Below are positions 62,746 to 64,000 of a stretch of DNA of 64,000 nucleotides, piece after piece; the stretch's first letter is position 1, and each line of letters opens with the position of its first letter. The position numbers and the translations under genes are program-made. The notes under the pieces are model-generated. The model did no database searches, was not told where the DNA came from, and saw only the letters and a list, made by a program, of their open reading frames with translations. The DNA lies in NCBI RefSeq assembly GCF_026013605.1, contig NZ_JAPDPJ010000022.1, forward strand, positions 1 to 64,000. The letters run 5' to 3'. The stretch comes from Plebeiibacterium sediminum. Lineage in GTDB: Bacteria; Bacteroidota; Bacteroidia; Bacteroidales; Marinilabiliaceae.

Positions 62746-64000
62746 ATGAAAAAAAAGTTATCAAGTTTTAATTGTCGAAGGGAATGTTTTAGTTCATGGA
62801 AGGATAAGTCCATGCATATATTAGCCTTCATTATTATGATTGCGTTTATTCCGATAAACACATTTGCTCAAAACACAATTAATGTAACAGGATCAATTAC
62901 AGACTCGTCAACAGGAGAGCCTTTAATTGGTGTTGCAATTGTGGTTGAGAATACTTCAACAGGTACTATTACTGATGTAACAGGAAGTTACTCTATTAAT
63001 GTTCCTGCAGATGGTTCATTGGTGTATTCTTATTTAGGTTATACATCACAAACCATTCAAGTACAAGGAAAAACTTCTATTAATGTTGCTTTATCCAGTG
63101 ACTTAGAAGAAATTGGAGAAGTTGTAGTAGTGGGGTTTGGTACAAAAAAGAAAGTTAATGTAACAGGAGCTGTTGCTACTGCATCTGCTGAAGATTTAAA
63201 AGAACGACCAGTTGCCAATGCAGTTCAGGCATTACAAGGTGTAATCCCTGGATTAAACATTAGTAACAGTGGTAATGGTGGAGAATTAAATGCGCCTAAA
63301 ACCATTAATGTAAGGGGTACAACAACAATTGGAGAAGGATCCAGTGGTGAACCTTTAATTTTAATTGATGGAATGGAAGGTGATATTAGTACAGTAAACC
63401 CTCAGGATATTGAAAATATTTCTGTTTTAAAGGATGCTGCATCGTCTTCTATTTATGGTTCACGCGCTCCTTTTGGTGTTATTTTGGTAACAACTAAAAA
63501 AGGTAAATCAGGTAGAGCTACTATTAACTATAACAATAGCTTTAGATTTAACACTCCGGTTATGTTACCTGATATGCAAAATTCATGGGAGTTTATGAAT
63601 TACTATGATGATGCACAGTTTAATGGATCTAACAACCATTTATTTGATCAGAATCATATGGATTTGGTTTATCAGTATTATACTGGTCAGTTAGATGCTA
63701 ATGACGTAGCTTATCAGGCAAGTAATGGACGATGGGATTATGATCATACCTATGGAAATGTAGACTGGTTGGAAGAGTACTATAAAAAATGGTCTCCATC
63801 TCAGGAGCACAATCTTAGTGTTAGTGGAGGTAACGAAAAGATTACTTACTACTTGTCTTCAAATTATATGACGCAGGATGGTTTCATGCGTTATGGTACA
63901 GAAAATTATGATCGTTTTAATGTAACAGGAAAAATTTCTGCTCAATTATCTGATTACGTAAAAGTTGACTATTCTAATAGATATTCAAGAGTTGATTATG
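62746..64000 (+). CDS. SusC/RagA-family TonB-dependent transporter, 5' part (runs off the window)
   Basis: The first 418 codons are present. A long basic N-terminus precedes a hydrophobic segment (HILAFIIMIAFIPINTFAQ), then the regulatory-like domain (GSITDSSTGEPLIGVAIVV), the standard LEEIGEVVVVGFGTKKK segment, and a plug with ANAVQALQGVIPGLNISNSG, TINVRGTTTIGEG and ISVLKDAASSSIYGSRAPFG. The frame is open to the last base, so the gene is cut only by the window edge. A SusD gene is expected just downstream. The start ATG at 62746 was chosen for the signal region. It is divergent from the second HTCS. Confidence 0.93.
   Translation, partial: MKKKLSSFNCRRECFSSWKDKSMHILAFIIMIAFIPINTFAQNTINVTGSITDSSTGEPLIGVAIVVENTSTGTITDVTGSYSINVPADGSLVYSYLGYTSQTIQVQGKTSINVALSSDLEEIGEVVVVGFGTKKKVNVTGAVATASAEDLKERPVANAVQALQGVIPGLNISNSGNGGELNAPKTINVRGTTTIGEGSSGEPLILIDGMEGDISTVNPQDIENISVLKDAASSSIYGSRAPFGVILVTTKKGKSGRATINYNNSFRFNTPVMLPDMQNSWEFMNYYDDAQFNGSNNHLFDQNHMDLVYQYYTGQLDANDVAYQASNGRWDYDHTYGNVDWLEEYYKKWSPSQEHNLSVSGGNEKITYYLSSNYMTQDGFMRYGTENYDRFNVTGKISAQLSDYVKVDYSNRYSRVDY

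Overview
The window is low-GC DNA from a member of the Bacteroidota, most likely a marine or anaerobic, polysaccharide-degrading Bacteroidales/Marinilabiliales-type bacterium. The evidence is three SusC/RagA-type TonB-dependent transporters, two SusD/RagB lipoproteins, two hybrid two-component (HTCS) regulators, a type IX secretion C-terminal domain with a PorV-like protein, and promoters of the Bacteroidota type (TAnnTTTG at -7, with TTTG about 19-20 bp upstream in the best cases). No rRNA, tRNA, CRISPR array, phage or intact transposon was seen.

Region 1 (0-6.1 kb) holds single genes: a GH105 unsaturated-uronyl hydrolase lipoprotein, a small membrane protein, an MscS channel, an alpha/beta-hydrolase-like protein, and an APC permease fused to an EIIA-like domain whose phosphoacceptor His appears to be lost. 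Region 2 (6.2-10.4 kb) is a TPP-riboswitch-controlled thiamin operon, thiM-thiE-tenA-thiL-thiD. It covers salvage, coupling and phosphorylation but not de novo synthesis of the thiazole or pyrimidine. Region 3 (10.4-12.5 kb) encodes a radical SAM/SPASM enzyme translationally coupled to a small lipoprotein. A divergently placed 51-codon gene with a CPNC motif and its own terminator lies next to it.

Region 4 (12.6-26.8 kb) is a sugar-catabolic island. Mannonate dehydratase, an SDR oxidoreductase and a Nudix-type regulator run leftward. GH31, GH3, GH42, a GPH-family symporter and a GH94 cellobiose phosphorylase run rightward. A long 19-bp-arm inverted repeat lies in the divergent control region. 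The enzyme set suits exported debranching of xyloglucan-like oligosaccharides, uptake of a beta-glucan disaccharide, and cytosolic phosphorolysis; the substrate is inferred.

Region 5 (26.9-36.1 kb) holds a small HTH/membrane-protein module, an unusual degenerate 21-bp-period tandem array with no clear gene, an orphan multi-PAS histidine kinase, an aldo/keto reductase, and a subtilisin-like protease with both a lipobox and a type IX sorting domain, co-translated with a PorV-like protein.

Region 6 (36.5-64 kb) is a large outer-membrane uptake locus: HTCS (-), FAS1 lipoprotein, SusC, SusD, FAS1 lipoprotein, FAS1 lipoprotein, SusC, SusD, terminator, TPR protein, HTCS (-), and a third SusC running off the right edge. 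There is no glycoside hydrolase, lyase or sulfatase in it. Three fasciclin-domain lipoproteins interleaved with two SusCD pairs and flanked by two HTCS regulators make it the most unusual coding region here. A perfect 13-bp inverted repeat upstream of the first FAS1 gene is a candidate regulator site.
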